Source: Halocatena marina
Lineage (GTDB): Archaea > Halobacteriota > Halobacteria > Halobacteriales > Haloarculaceae
Length of the DNA: 64,000 nt
Reading direction: 5' to 3'
NCBI RefSeq assembly: GCF_023276375.1
Contig: NZ_JALLPK010000001.1
Location: forward strand, 372,001-436,000
The notes under the pieces are model-generated. The model saw only the letters and a list, made by a program, of their open reading frames with translations, did not search any database and was not told where the DNA came from. Numbering within the stretch: position 1 is the first letter of the stretch; each line of letters starts with the position of its first letter. Made by a program: the position numbers and the translations under genes. Positions 46,424-57,124 of the stretch are shown in pieces.

Positions 46424-46833
46424 TGCCCGATCACGAAAGCGACGAGCCCGAGTACTGTGCGTACACAGAGTACGATCGCGGCAAGAGCGTCGCCGAGCTT
46501 CCGAACACCGGCGAGAACGCGAGTGGTCTCGAACGGGACGTTTGGAACGCGCTCTTCGAAGTCGAGGATCCGGAGATGCCCATTAGTGTCGTCGATCTAG
46601 GATTGATTTATGGGGTCGACATCGATGACGACTATGCGACGGTCGAGATGACGCTCACGTACACCGGCTGTCCAGCGCGGAAGATGCTTCTCTCGGATGT
46701 GCGAAAGGCAGCCACGAGCGTTGATGGAATCGAAGAAAGCGACGTTCGGCTCGTCTGGAGCCCCGAATGGTCGGTCGAGTTCGTCACAGATGCGGGAAAG
46801 AACGATCTCCGCGAATTCGGGGTGAGCATCTGA
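46420..46833 (+). CDS. paaD: PaaD, DUF59 (MIP18-type) domain protein
   Basis: 137-residue Fe-S assembly-type protein needed to mature the epoxidase. DUF59 core: VEDPEMPISVVDLGLIYGVD, VEMTLTYTGCPARKMLLSDV (Cys of the TGCP motif), and VRLVWSPEWSVEFVTDAGKN. The usual C-terminal zinc ribbon of bacterial PaaD (PaaJ) is missing here and is encoded by the following separate gene. Two ATG codons abut (46420, 46423). The stop overlaps the next ATG. Confidence 0.9.
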   Translation: MMPDHESDEPEYCAYTEYDRGKSVAELPNTGENASGLERDVWNALFEVEDPEMPISVVDLGLIYGVDIDDDYATVEMTLTYTGCPARKMLLSDVRKAATSVDGIEESDVRLVWSPEWSVEFVTDAGKNDLREFGVSI

Positions 46834-47027
46834 TGAGACGCCGATTTGATACCAGTTCGGATGCCGCACTCGACCCGAGCGTCGACACAGATGGAACGAG
46901 CGAGGGTGTGCGCTGTCCCTACTGCGACGGGACGAAGACAGAACGCGAACACCCAAAGGGTCCATCGCTCTGTCGCTCGATGCATTTTTGCCATGAATGT
47001 AAAGAGCCGTTCGAAGCGATCGGATAG
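46833..47027 (+). CDS. PaaD C-terminal zinc-ribbon protein (split gene)
   Basis: 64 residues. VRCPYCDGTKTEREHPKG, then LCRSMHFCHECKEPFEAIG contains the four Cys of the zinc ribbon (C-x2-C ... C-x2-C) that ends bacterial PaaD. Here it is a separate gene whose ATG overlaps the paaD stop (TGATG). The first ~24 residues are a disordered acidic tail. It most likely partners PaaD. This is the last gene of the operon. Confidence 0.85.
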   Translation: MRRRFDTSSDAALDPSVDTDGTSEGVRCPYCDGTKTEREHPKGPSLCRSMHFCHECKEPFEAIG

Positions 47028-47076
47028 ACTGCTTCGATCAATAGCGTAATACTCTTTGGCGCGTTATCCCAGCACG

Positions 47077-47895
47077 ATGAACGGTCGATCGCCCACTCGT
47101 CGACACCTTCTTCAGATGACTGGAGCGTCGCTTGTGCTCGGTATCAGTGGCTGTCTTGGTGGTAAGGACACGTCGAGCGACTCAGAACAAAGCGACGGAT
47201 ACGCCCCTCAGTCCAAGAATGGGACGGAAAAGACGAATGGTACGAAAACGAAGTCGGTCGACGTGAGCTCGTTCCCGACACGACCGACCCGTGGGACATC
47301 GGTGCCGCTTGTTCCGATCGACGTTGCACACGACTGGTACGTTCGGCGCGAGGCACGATTCGCCGACGCACGCGGGGAAACCGGATACGAGAAAGCACAC
47401 ATCAAAGGAGCGGTGTTGAGTCCAGCTCCGAAAGGACAAACGCAGAACGATCCTGTCGAGAACTGGCCGAAGTCAGACCGAATTATTACCTACTGCGCCT
47501 GTCCACACCATCTCTCCTCACTTCGTGCTGCAAACCTCATCAATCAAGGGTACAAGAACGTTTTTGCCCTCGATGACGGATTTCTCGCGTGGATGAAACG
47601 GAAATATCCGGTTGTGGGCTCAGAGGCCACCCAGCAACCGAATGTACAGGTCATTAACGGGCAGACAGCGCCACAGTATGCGGGTAAAACAGCGTGGGCA
47701 TACCATCGACCGTCTGGCCAACGAGAAGCAACGACAATCGAATCGAAGGGACTCTACAGTCTTCGACTCCCGTTTTACGACGTTACTGGTGACTCTCTTA
47801 TCGAGATCGAAACACCGGATTACATCATCGAAAAATCTCTCTCGGTGCTGACGAGCAAAACGATTACGCCCGAGGGAACGCTCTCCGTCAAGTGA
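47077..47895 (+). CDS. rhodanese-domain Tat lipoprotein
   Basis: 272 residues. N-terminal Tat-type lipoprotein signal: RRHLLQMTGASLVLGISGC with twin Arg at 8-9 and lipobox Cys26, so it is exported folded and lipid-anchored outside the membrane. A disordered Ser/Thr/Lys linker follows (about 28-60). The rhodanese domain contains VPIDVAHDWYVRREARFADAR, active loop YCACPHHLSSLRAANLINQG (Cys140) and YKNVFALDDGFLAW. A C-terminal beta domain of ~80 residues is unassigned. Sulfur transfer at the cell surface is likely, substrate unknown. Confidence 0.87.
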   Translation: MNGRSPTRRHLLQMTGASLVLGISGCLGGKDTSSDSEQSDGYAPQSKNGTEKTNGTKTKSVDVSSFPTRPTRGTSVPLVPIDVAHDWYVRREARFADARGETGYEKAHIKGAVLSPAPKGQTQNDPVENWPKSDRIITYCACPHHLSSLRAANLINQGYKNVFALDDGFLAWMKRKYPVVGSEATQQPNVQVINGQTAPQYAGKTAWAYHRPSGQREATTIESKGLYSLRLPFYDVTGDSLIEIETPDYIIEKSLSVLTSKTITPEGTLSVK

Positions 47896-47918
47896 TTGAG
47901 TTTACAGTAGAGCGCACA

Positions 47919-48266
47919 TCACGTACTCCACGGCGTCAAATGAACGTGAAAGAGCTTCCCGCACTCATCCTCCCCACACAGACAGCGCTCATCGGTCGCT
48001 ATCTCTGAATCCTCGTACCCGACAGCGATAATGCGCGTTCCAGCGTGTCCCAACTCGTAACCGCCATCTGCTTCACGAACGAAATATTCACAGAGCTTTT
48101 TCAGATGATCGTTGAACTTTCCAGAGTCACGAATATCAACTCGCTCTCTGAGCTCCGTAAACGAGAGCACTCCATCGGCATCCGCAAGCTCTCGAAGGAT
48201 CGACATCCAGATCTCGTTGCCGAGCACCGCGAGGGCATCGGTCAGATCCTCGTTACGACCAGCCAT
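47919..48266 (-). CDS. ArsR-like winged-helix protein
   Basis: 115 residues. wHTH pattern: DALAVLGNEIWMSILRELAD, then SFTELRERVDIRDSGKFNDH and LKKLCEYFVREADGGYELGH, the arrangement of haloarchaeal ArsR-type/DUF7347-like regulators. It ends with CLCGEDECGKLFHVHLTP, a Cys-rich tip (CxCxxxxC ... H), perhaps a metal or redox sensor. Target unknown; lies between the rhodanese gene and a decayed transporter. Confidence 0.82.
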   Translation of the reverse strand: MAGRNEDLTDALAVLGNEIWMSILRELADADGVLSFTELRERVDIRDSGKFNDHLKKLCEYFVREADGGYELGHAGTRIIAVGYEDSEIATDERCLCGEDECGKLFHVHLTPWST

Positions 48267-48402
48267 GAATCACCCCTACCCGAGCCATCTCTATCAGTCC
48301 TCTCCTGAATTTTCAGTATTATCACAGAATAGCTCTTCACCGAGTTTTGATATGAGATGTTTCCATCAGCGTCAGTATGCTCCGCGTTCGTTTGGATGAA
48401 TC

Positions 48403-49640
48403 TTGCAAGTGGTGTCATCGAAGATAAAGGAAGTACGCCAGTCTCTCCATCGATGGCTCGCTAGTTTCCGGACCCGTCAGTTTCGACGGCTGCTCGTTGG
48501 GAGGGCTGTTAGCATCCTCGGAGACGGGCTGTACAGCGTTGCAGCGATGTGGTTAGTGTACGATCTCACTGGGTCGACGATGTACACAGGACTCGCGGGC
48601 GCGCTCGCGCTCGTCTCGGTCGTGTGCTAACTCTCGTCGAAATCACACAAGGTGTTCTCGTCCTCGCGGTCCCCATCGCCGCTGTATTCGGACATTTGAC
48701 CGTGTCTGTCGTGTTGGCTGTGATGGTGTTGCTCTCGCTTGGCGGTCTTCCCGCGCTGCCAGCACAGAACGCAACCCTCCCACTGGTCGTCTCTGATGAT
48801 GATCTTATCGGGGCAAATTCGGCGTTCTCGGTCGTCACGAAAACATTCGGTGCGATAGCGCGTGGCGTCGCCGGGGCGCTCATCGCTCTCGTCGGAAGCG
48901 TCACACTCTATCTCATCGACGCCGCGACGTTTGCACTCTCTGCGCTCGTTTTCACTTCACTCTCTGTCCCACCGCGATCGGGCATCGAAGAGCGTGCGCT
49001 CGATCTCACTGGATACGTTTCGGATCTCCGAAGCGGGATTGATGTGCTAACCAGTTCGACTGCTGGACAGATGCTCATCGCCAGCCGGTTTGCAAACTTT
49101 CTGGCGGGCGTCACACTGGCGGCTCTTCCCGCATTCGCCAACACTACGGGTGGTTCGGAGGTGTATTGATTACTGCTCGCTGGACTTACCGCTGGGCATA
49201 TCATCGGTTCCGTCGGCGCTCCCGTCGCCGACCGATTCCCATTTGGTTGGATCACTATCGTCGGGATAGCATTCTCTGGTCTGCTGTGGATTGGGGCTGT
49301 GCTTGTTGCTGGACCTATTGCTACGGTTGTGTTGTTCACTGCGTCTCGAATTCCCGGGGGCGTATACAACGTTTCAGTCGTCACAATCTTTCAAACGAGC
49401 GTTTCCGACGACCGTCTCGGACGAGTGTGGTCAACCGTTGCCAGCGCAACAAGTCTCGCTGTTCCATCCGGTCTGTTGCTCGGTGGCGTTGCTGGAGAAT
49501 GGATCGGGAGTCGATTAGTCATGTTCGCTGGCGGTGTCGGCTCGCTCTTGATGGCTGCCTACTGGTTCCTGATTCCGCCGCTTCCCGATTTGGACCACCG
49601 ATCGAAGTCATATCTAGTCAGTTTGGTGATCCACACGTGG
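48403..49640 (+). pseudogene. decayed MFS transporter
   Basis: The N-terminal part (48403-48630) encodes FRRLLVGRAVSILGDGLYSV and YTGLAGALALVSVVC, then a stop. The next segment (about 48633 on, other frame) resumes with RVLTLVEITQGVLVL, missing the loop that usually carries the D(R/W)xxRR motif, so a deletion with frameshift is likely. It then continues to an in-frame TGA at 49167-49169 (VY-stop-LLLAG, most simply a mutated glycine codon), and after it in the same frame MFS helices go on to about 49640. At least two lesions make function unlikely. The last frame has no stop before the next GNAT gene. Confidence 0.85.
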
Positions 49641-49697
49641 CGAACTGAATGTTCATATTCACTAATGGTTAACTTCATTGGCATGCTATTACATAAC

Positions 49698-50195
49698 ATG
49701 AATCTTCGATCGGCAACTGTGGCAGACATTCCACGGATTCAGACGATCGCTGAGCGCTCGTGGGAGCGTAACTACGACGTTCTGACGCGTGAAACAGCGC
49801 GCGAGACCGCAATGGAGTGGTACAACGAAGAAAAACTGCGGACAGACATCGAGCGTGACGACGCACGCATACAGGTGGCTGAAGCTGATGAAAGCGGTAT
49901 TATCGGCTTTTCACACAGCGTATGGGGTGATGAAGAAACTGTGACTGGAACGGTCCTCCGTCTCTACGTCGATCCGAATCATCGGAACCGGGGCGTTGGC
50001 TCCAAACTGCTCGAAGCGACCCGTGCCGTGCTCAAAGAACACAATCTCGAATGGGTCGAGGCAATGGTACTTGCTGCGAACGAGCCCGGAAATGATTTTT
50101 ATCGTTCCGCAGGTTTCAAGCGGATTGAGGTCGCCGAAACGACTATCGGAGACGATTCGTACTCGGAGTATGTTTACCGGGATAAGACTGAATAA
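49698..50195 (+). CDS. GNAT family N-acetyltransferase
   Basis: 165-residue GNAT. NLRSATVADIPRIQTIAER at the start, the acetyl-CoA motif LYVDPNHRNRGVGSKLLEATRA near residue 92, and VLAANEPGNDFYRSAGFKRI near the end are all typical. It is in frame with the end of the decayed MFS gene, with no stop codon between them, but its own ATG at 49698 and AT-rich upstream DNA (TTACATAACATG) suggest an independent start. Substrate unknown. Confidence 0.88.
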   Translation: MNLRSATVADIPRIQTIAERSWERNYDVLTRETARETAMEWYNEEKLRTDIERDDARIQVAEADESGIIGFSHSVWGDEETVTGTVLRLYVDPNHRNRGVGSKLLEATRAVLKEHNLEWVEAMVLAANEPGNDFYRSAGFKRIEVAETTIGDDSYSEYVYRDKTE

Positions 50196-50277
50196 ACGAT
50201 ATATAAAAACACATTTGACACTCGTTGTCACGCGATACGGGACGGTTATGTGAGGTGGTTTCTCGTGACAGTGCGGT

Positions 50278-50288
50278 ACTTTTATGTA
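50278..50288 (+). promoter_or_regulatory. thermosome TATA element
   Basis: TACTTTTATGT sits about 27-37 bases before the ATG at 50315. With usual archaeal spacing, transcription would start only a few bases before the ATG, giving a nearly leaderless mRNA. Confidence 0.5.
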
Positions 50289-50314
50289 GAAGCACATTCA
50301 ATCATCGACCGATT

Positions 50315-52003
<1,689 letters not shown>

Positions 52004-52365
52004 GCGTCGGTCAATAGCCTACTCACCACCATACGCCACTTCGATTCGCACCGTCACAGTTCACGAATCATTTTCTTTGAGATACGAAACGGATACAAGC
52101 CCACAGTAGCGACCGATAACGGGTTGTTCGCAGTGCTGTTTGCTTTGGGAGTCCTCATACGAGAATGAGTGCTGTAGCAGGAGTGAGCAGTTAGTCGTTT
52201 TATAGGTTGGCTCTGTGGGCTGATCTTCTGTTGCTATCGCACTTCGAGCGCTCACGAGCGATTAGGAATCAACACCCGTGTCCACGATCGAGACCGTCTC
52301 TATCCAGAATCAACGATTAAAAATTGGTCTGAATGCGTTTCAACAGTGGTACGAAGCTGTCTCCT
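52004..52365. other. thsA-MFS intergenic region
   Basis: 362 bases between convergent genes, no gene supported. A short frame near 52291-52384 reads QNQRLKIGLNAFQQWYEAVS, faintly like a transposase C-terminus, but it is too short to support an insertion-sequence relic. Confidence 0.5.
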
Positions 52366-53598
52366 TCACAATCTGCTTGGAATAGTATCGTCCGTGCTTT
52401 CGTGCTCGGTGAACGGATTTGAAACCGTCAGAACGCAAAAAAGCACGATGACAGCGAGACACCCGAACGTGGCGAGAGCTGTAAGCGGTGAGGTGATGCT
52501 CGCTACTGCGCCACCACTTGCGCGTGCAAGAAAGAAAACGAGCGCGTACACCATCGAAACGCCACTGAGCGCCGTGGCCCGCCCGTGTGATGCGATTTGA
52601 TCGTTGATGAACGCATTCCCCAGCGTATCTGTCGCCATATTGACTCCTCGGGCGAGAAAGAACGCAGGTACCGCAACGATCGGAATCTGTGTAGCGAGCA
52701 ACAACACACCGGCGAGGGCGACTGGAACAATCGTATACCACCGCTCTGTCCCGAACCACCGTCTGATCCGCCCTGCTTGGGACGAACCGATCGCCGCTGC
52801 GATCATAAGCCCTGTATACAGCGGTCCAAGCGTCGCTGGACGGATTCCCATCGCTAGCATCACCGGTTGGACGAATATCTCAATCGTCTCTGGAACCGCG
52901 AGGATGAGTGCTGATAGCAACACGAACGTTCCAATCCGACGGTCCGTAACGATTACTTGGAGCGCTTTGCGCGCCTTCGCGGGCGAAAAACTATCACGCT
53001 CCTGTGTTACAGACGGTTCGGGAAGCGTTGCAACGACAAGCGCAGCGAGCGCAGTCGTGACAGCGGCCGCGAGAAACGGGAGCGACGGCTGGATCTCATA
53101 CAGCAACCCGCCAACCAGTGCAGTCGTGGCTGCAGAAACGTAGAACGCACCAGTCGCCCGGCCACGGATATGCGTGTACGCCTCACTCATGCGGTCACGA
53201 GACGCTTTCTCTTCAGCGTCTGTCTCAATGTCTGAGAGGATATCGTACAGCCACGCATCGGCGCTTCCAGAGCGAAACGTCGCGGCTATCCCCCAGAACG
53301 CATAGAGTCCGACGAACGCGACGAGCGTCTCAGCGAATGCAAAGCCAATGTGCGTGATCGAGAGCAACACCGCTCCGAGTATGAGGCTGTTACGCCGACC
53401 AATCCGATCCCCGAGATAGCCCGTTGGGATCTCACCGATGAGTATCCCAAGAAAGAATACTCCGGTCGCAAGTCCGACAGCGGCAAACGTAAGCCCCTGT
53501 GCGAGTGCGTATATCGTGATAATTGGATAGACAAATCCTTCTGCGACGAGTGCACGATAGAGAAAAAATCGGTAGACAAGTGCAGAACGATCGGTCAC
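52366..53598 (-). CDS. MFS transporter
   Basis: 410-residue, 12-helix major facilitator. The loop 2-3 signature GYLGDRIGRRNSLILGAVLL is intact, with VYPIITIYALAQGLTFAAVGLATG before it and a central loop (EPSVTQERDSFSPAKARKAL) at the 6-7 junction. SEAYTHIRGRATGAFYVSAA appears after helix 4. Probably an efflux or sugar-type exporter at the cytoplasmic membrane, substrate unknown. Unlike the decayed transporter at 48403, it is uninterrupted. Confidence 0.92.
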   Translation of the reverse strand: MTDRSALVYRFFLYRALVAEGFVYPIITIYALAQGLTFAAVGLATGVFFLGILIGEIPTGYLGDRIGRRNSLILGAVLLSITHIGFAFAETLVAFVGLYAFWGIAATFRSGSADAWLYDILSDIETDAEEKASRDRMSEAYTHIRGRATGAFYVSAATTALVGGLLYEIQPSLPFLAAAVTTALAALVVATLPEPSVTQERDSFSPAKARKALQVIVTDRRIGTFVLLSALILAVPETIEIFVQPVMLAMGIRPATLGPLYTGLMIAAAIGSSQAGRIRRWFGTERWYTIVPVALAGVLLLATQIPIVAVPAFFLARGVNMATDTLGNAFINDQIASHGRATALSGVSMVYALVFFLARASGGAVASITSPLTALATFGCLAVIVLFCVLTVSNPFTEHESTDDTIPSRL

Positions 53599-53696
53599 TG
53601 TTGCACAGTCACACGAAGAAACATAAATGCTATCGATATGTTTGTGACACCGATTACCCTATCAACTGAAGCGTACCGCGGCGATGAAGAAGGAAA

Positions 53697-54155
53697 CTAC
53701 TCTTCTATATCGAGTGAGAACTGTTCGTGTTCAGAGACCGTGTTCAACACGACACTCGTATTTGTCTCTTTGACATTCACGTCAGTTAGCAGTTGTTTGA
53801 TCTGTGCGTTCATTCCGTCCGTGTCTTTGAACTTTGCGATGGCGATAATATCGTGATCACCTGTGACCTCGTAGACGGACACCATCTGTTTCACATCACG
53901 GAGCGTATCGGCGACATCGGTGATGGCGCTCCCTTCGACTTTGAGTTGGATGACTGCCGTCACGTCATAGCCGAGTGCATCGTAATCAACTTTTGGGGTG
54001 TATCCCTCGATAACGCCCTCCTCATCGAGGTCGCTCAAATGGTTTGAGACCGTTGTAACGGAGACACCGAGCTCCTCTGCAAGATTTCTGAGACTTGCTC
54101 GACCATCTTCGAGAAGCGCATTCACCAATTTCTCGTCCAAGTTTTCATACGTCAT
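53697..54155 (-). CDS. lrp: Lrp/AsnC family regulator
   Basis: 152 residues: an N-terminal HTH ([20 protein letters not shown], then [20 protein letters not shown]) and a C-terminal RAM effector domain ([40 protein letters not shown]). It is divergent from glnA with 128 bases between, an arrangement conserved in haloarchaea where Lrp proteins act on glutamine synthetase expression. It probably binds the inverted repeat at 54191-54210 and regulates both itself and glnA. Confidence 0.92.
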   Translation of the reverse strand: MTYENLDEKLVNALLEDGRASLRNLAEELGVSVTTVSNHLSDLDEEGVIEGYTPKVDYDALGYDVTAVIQLKVEGSAITDVADTLRDVKQMVSVYEVTGDHDIIAIAKFKDTDGMNAQIKQLLTDVNVKETNTSVVLNTVSEHEQFSLDIEE

Positions 54156-54190
54156 TATATCCCCCCACTCGATCGAGACACTATAATTTT

Positions 54191-54210
54191 ACGAATATCC
54201 AGTTATTCGT
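54191..54210. promoter_or_regulatory. inverted repeat, candidate Lrp operator
   Basis: ACGAATATCCAGTTATTCGT: two 7-bp perfect inverted arms (ACGAATA / TATTCGT) separated by six bases, in the divergent lrp-glnA promoter region, about 36 bases before the lrp ATG and about 74 before the glnA ATG. AT-rich arms and dyad symmetry fit an Lrp dimer site. Confidence 0.55.
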
Positions 54211-54243
54211 CCAGAGAAGTCGGTCTTGCAGGAACCAGTATGG

Positions 54244-54249
54244 TTTTAA
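54244..54249 (+). promoter_or_regulatory. glnA TATA element
   Basis: TTTTAA within TGGTTTTAACCG, 35-40 bases before the glnA ATG. With usual spacing, transcription would begin about 10 bases upstream of the start codon. Confidence 0.45.
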
Positions 54250-54283
54250 CCGTGAGGATAGATGAGTAGAACGTCAAAGAACG

Positions 54284-55654
54284 ATGGGAAACGAAAATAT
54301 TGCCTCTGATGGGGGACTTGATCCCAAGGCACAGACCGTCCTCGATGAAATCGAGGAACACAATGTCGATTTTCTCCGTATCCAATTCACAGACATTCTC
54401 GGAACAGTAAAGAACGTCTCTATACCAGCAAGTCAGGCAGAGAAGGCGTTCACCGAGGGTATCTACTTCGATGGATCGTCTATCGAGGGATTTGTGCGGA
54501 TTCAGGAGAGCGACATGCGGCTCAGACCAGATCCGAACACGTTCGCGCTGTTGCCGTGGAAGACCCGCGACGACGGTACCGCGAGCGCCAGACTGATCGC
54601 AGATGTAACGGATGCATCCGGCGCGGACTTCAAAGGTGACCCACGTCACGTGCTCAAGCGTGCACTGAAGCGGGCAGGAGATATGGGATACACCCTCAAC
54701 GCGGGACCTGAGCCGGAGTTTTTCCTCTTCGAAGAGGAAGACGGCCGGGCGACGACCATCACTCACGACGCGGGTGGATACTTTGATCTCGCGCCGAAAG
54801 ATCTGGCAAGCGATGTGCGTCGAGACATCATCTACGGGCTCGAAAAGATGGGCTTTGAGGTGGAGGCGAGCCACCACGAGGTCGCAGAAGGGCAACACGA
54901 GATCGATTTCAAGTACGACGACGGTCTCACCACGGCTGATAACATCGCTACATTCCGGGCAGTAGTGCGCGCGATCGCCGCCGAACACGATCTGCACTCG
55001 ACGTTCATGCCAAAGCCCATCGCGGGCATCAACGGCAGCGGGATGCACACGCACCTTTCACTGTTCACCGAAGACGGAGAGAACGTCTTCCACGACGAAG
55101 ACGATGAGTTCAATCTCTCGGAGACAGCAAAGCAGTTCCTCGCAGGCGTTCTGGAGCACGCACCCGCCATCACTGCGGTTTGTAATCCAACAGTGAACTC
55201 ATACAAGCGACTCGTGCCGGGATATGAGGCTCCTGTCTACGTCGCATGGAGTGATGTGAATCGGACTGCGCTCATCCGCAAACCTGCTGCACGGACGCCA
55301 GCCGCTTCGCGGGTCGAACTCCGCTCACCGGATCCCTCGTGCAATCCGTATCTCGCGCTTGCAGTCATGCTCCATGCAGGACTCGACGGAATCGAGCGTG
55401 GTCTCGATGCACCCGATCCAGTCCGAGAGAATATCTACGAATTCGACGAATCGACGCGCGAAGAGTACAATATCGATGTTCTGCCACCAAACCTTGGTGC
55501 AGCAATCGATGCTCTCGAAGATGACGATGTGATCCTCGATGCGCTCGGTAAGCACGTCGCAGAGAAATTCATCGAGGCAAAGCGTGCTGAATTCGACGAA
55601 TATCGGGTGGCGGTTTCGGAGTGGGAACTCGAGAAATACCTGGAAACGTTCTAA
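54284..55654 (+). CDS. glnA: glutamine synthetase (type I)
   Basis: 456-residue ammonia-assimilating enzyme, cytosolic dodecamer. Landmarks: [51 protein letters not shown] (metal Glu), [29 protein letters not shown] (metal His), [20 protein letters not shown], and [10 protein letters not shown](A) at the substrate Arg region. The conserved adenylylation Tyr site of bacterial GlnA-beta is not expected in this class. Controlled probably by the divergent Lrp. Confidence 0.96.
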   Translation: MGNENIASDGGLDPKAQTVLDEIEEHNVDFLRIQFTDILGTVKNVSIPASQAEKAFTEGIYFDGSSIEGFVRIQESDMRLRPDPNTFALLPWKTRDDGTASARLIADVTDASGADFKGDPRHVLKRALKRAGDMGYTLNAGPEPEFFLFEEEDGRATTITHDAGGYFDLAPKDLASDVRRDIIYGLEKMGFEVEASHHEVAEGQHEIDFKYDDGLTTADNIATFRAVVRAIAAEHDLHSTFMPKPIAGINGSGMHTHLSLFTEDGENVFHDEDDEFNLSETAKQFLAGVLEHAPAITAVCNPTVNSYKRLVPGYEAPVYVAWSDVNRTALIRKPAARTPAASRVELRSPDPSCNPYLALAVMLHAGLDGIERGLDAPDPVRENIYEFDESTREEYNIDVLPPNLGAAIDALEDDDVILDALGKHVAEKFIEAKRAEFDEYRVAVSEWELEKYLETF

Positions 55655-55775
55655 CTCTTAATCACGTACTCTCGCACGTTTTATCGCTTCGTGCTTCGTC
55701 CCGCGATATTTCCGTATTGTGATCGTTTACAAACGTAAACAGGGACACGAACACGAATATGAACACGAATACGGC

Positions 55776-57041
55776 CTACGAACGGATTGATTCGATACGG
55801 TTACGAAGGCGGGCAGGAATTCCAAGGAGATTGAATCCGACGCCGACCACGATCATGAAGACGTAGAGACCCAGTGTTGAGAGCCAGATAATGATCATCG
55901 CGAGGATTGCCCACAGTCCCGCGAGATAGAAAAAAGCTCCAATAGTCATTGCCGTCCCGTAGAGGAGGACGAGATACGGTCCCCAGCCGCGGGCTTTGCC
56001 GCGCCGTGCGCGCCGGCGCACGTATCGTTTGAGGTCACTTTCGAGTTCGTCTCGGTGGACGGTTCGGTCGTCGATGTCTTCTTCGAACTCCCGAAGCTGT
56101 TCTCGCAGTCTGCGAACCTCCGCTTCGAGATCATCGTCCGATTCAACGTCAAATGGCTCGTCGTCTGGCATAGATAGTTTCGGAATTGGTGGCCCTACTG
56201 TAGTCGTTTCCGCATCAGATTCGTCGGGGTCGTCTTCGTCGAGGCGTCCGGTGAGTGCTGCATTCAGTACAACACCCACGAGGAGGATAAGAGCCCCGAA
56301 ATAGAGAAACGTCACGAGTAACAGGACCCCACCGATCGCCCCATACGCGTCGTAGCTACCCGCGTAGGCAGCGTAGATTCGAAACGCTGTCTGGAGTGCG
56401 GTCCAGCCGATTGCTGTAAAAGCTGCACCAGGGAACGCCTCTCGGACTGAGATCGATTCTCCTGGGAGGACATAATACAGGGGAAGGAGAGTGAGGGTAA
56501 GTCCACACAGCTGGGCGATTGTCCCGATTGTCCCGATGACGTCGACGGTCCCGACGACGAAATCGACCCCCGGAAAGGCGATGATCGTTCCGATAGCGAC
56601 GGTGAGTGCGATACCGATACCGACCGCCATGAGTGTCAAAAGACCATTGCGCAACTGACCGACGATCCCATCCGAGGGTGGTTCTCCATAAACGGTCGAG
56701 AAAGCAACATCGAGGCCGCGAAAGAGCTTCAGTCCGCTCCAGAGGAGAACAAGTATACTGACGACAGTCGCACCACTTTGGCCCGATTGATTGTCCAGTG
56801 CATTTTGAACGAGTTCGCCCGCTTGCCCTCCAACGGCGTTCGTCACTGGCTCTGAGACAGCAGTCGAAAACATCTCCCCGCCGACGACGGATCCGACGAC
56901 GATGGTGAGCAACAACAGAGGAATGAGTGAGATGAACGCGTAGTAGGAAAGACTCGCAGCGATAAATGTCACTTGTTCTGACCGGATGCCATCAATGACC
57001 GTTTGTATAACGCTGATAATCCGCTGCACGCTGGCATTCAC
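55776..57041 (-). CDS. YihY/BrkB family membrane protein with coiled C-terminal region
   Basis: 421 residues. Six-helix YihY/BrkB core: VTFIAASLSYYAFISLIPLLLL (family motif, ASLSYYAxxSLxPLLL), then LVLLWSGLKLFRGLDVAFSTVYGE and FTAIGWTALQTAFRIYAAYAGSYDAYGAIGG, ending in FGALILLVGVVLNAAL. After ~270 comes an acidic linker, a coiled coil (DDLEAEVRRLREQLREFEED), an Arg-rich segment and two more membrane helices. That extra C-terminal part is typical of haloarchaeal members. Function unknown. Confidence 0.9.
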   Translation of the reverse strand: MNASVQRIISVIQTVIDGIRSEQVTFIAASLSYYAFISLIPLLLLTIVVGSVVGGEMFSTAVSEPVTNAVGGQAGELVQNALDNQSGQSGATVVSILVLLWSGLKLFRGLDVAFSTVYGEPPSDGIVGQLRNGLLTLMAVGIGIALTVAIGTIIAFPGVDFVVGTVDVIGTIGTIAQLCGLTLTLLPLYYVLPGESISVREAFPGAAFTAIGWTALQTAFRIYAAYAGSYDAYGAIGGVLLLVTFLYFGALILLVGVVLNAALTGRLDEDDPDESDAETTTVGPPIPKLSMPDDEPFDVESDDDLEAEVRRLREQLREFEEDIDDRTVHRDELESDLKRYVRRRARRGKARGWGPYLVLLYGTAMTIGAFFYLAGLWAILAMIIIWLSTLGLYVFMIVVGVGFNLLGIPARLRNRIESIRS

Positions 57042-57124
57042 GCTCTCTCGGTTTGTCCGTCGATCACATATAAATCGGGGGAAGAAGTCATCAGAACAGA
57101 TAGTACACGCCAGCTACGGTTGGT

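Noticed and set aside
52291..52384. Transposase-like tail QNQRLKIGLNAFQQWYE
   Set aside because: Only about 35 codons, no terminal repeats or catalytic residues; too short to call an insertion-sequence relic.
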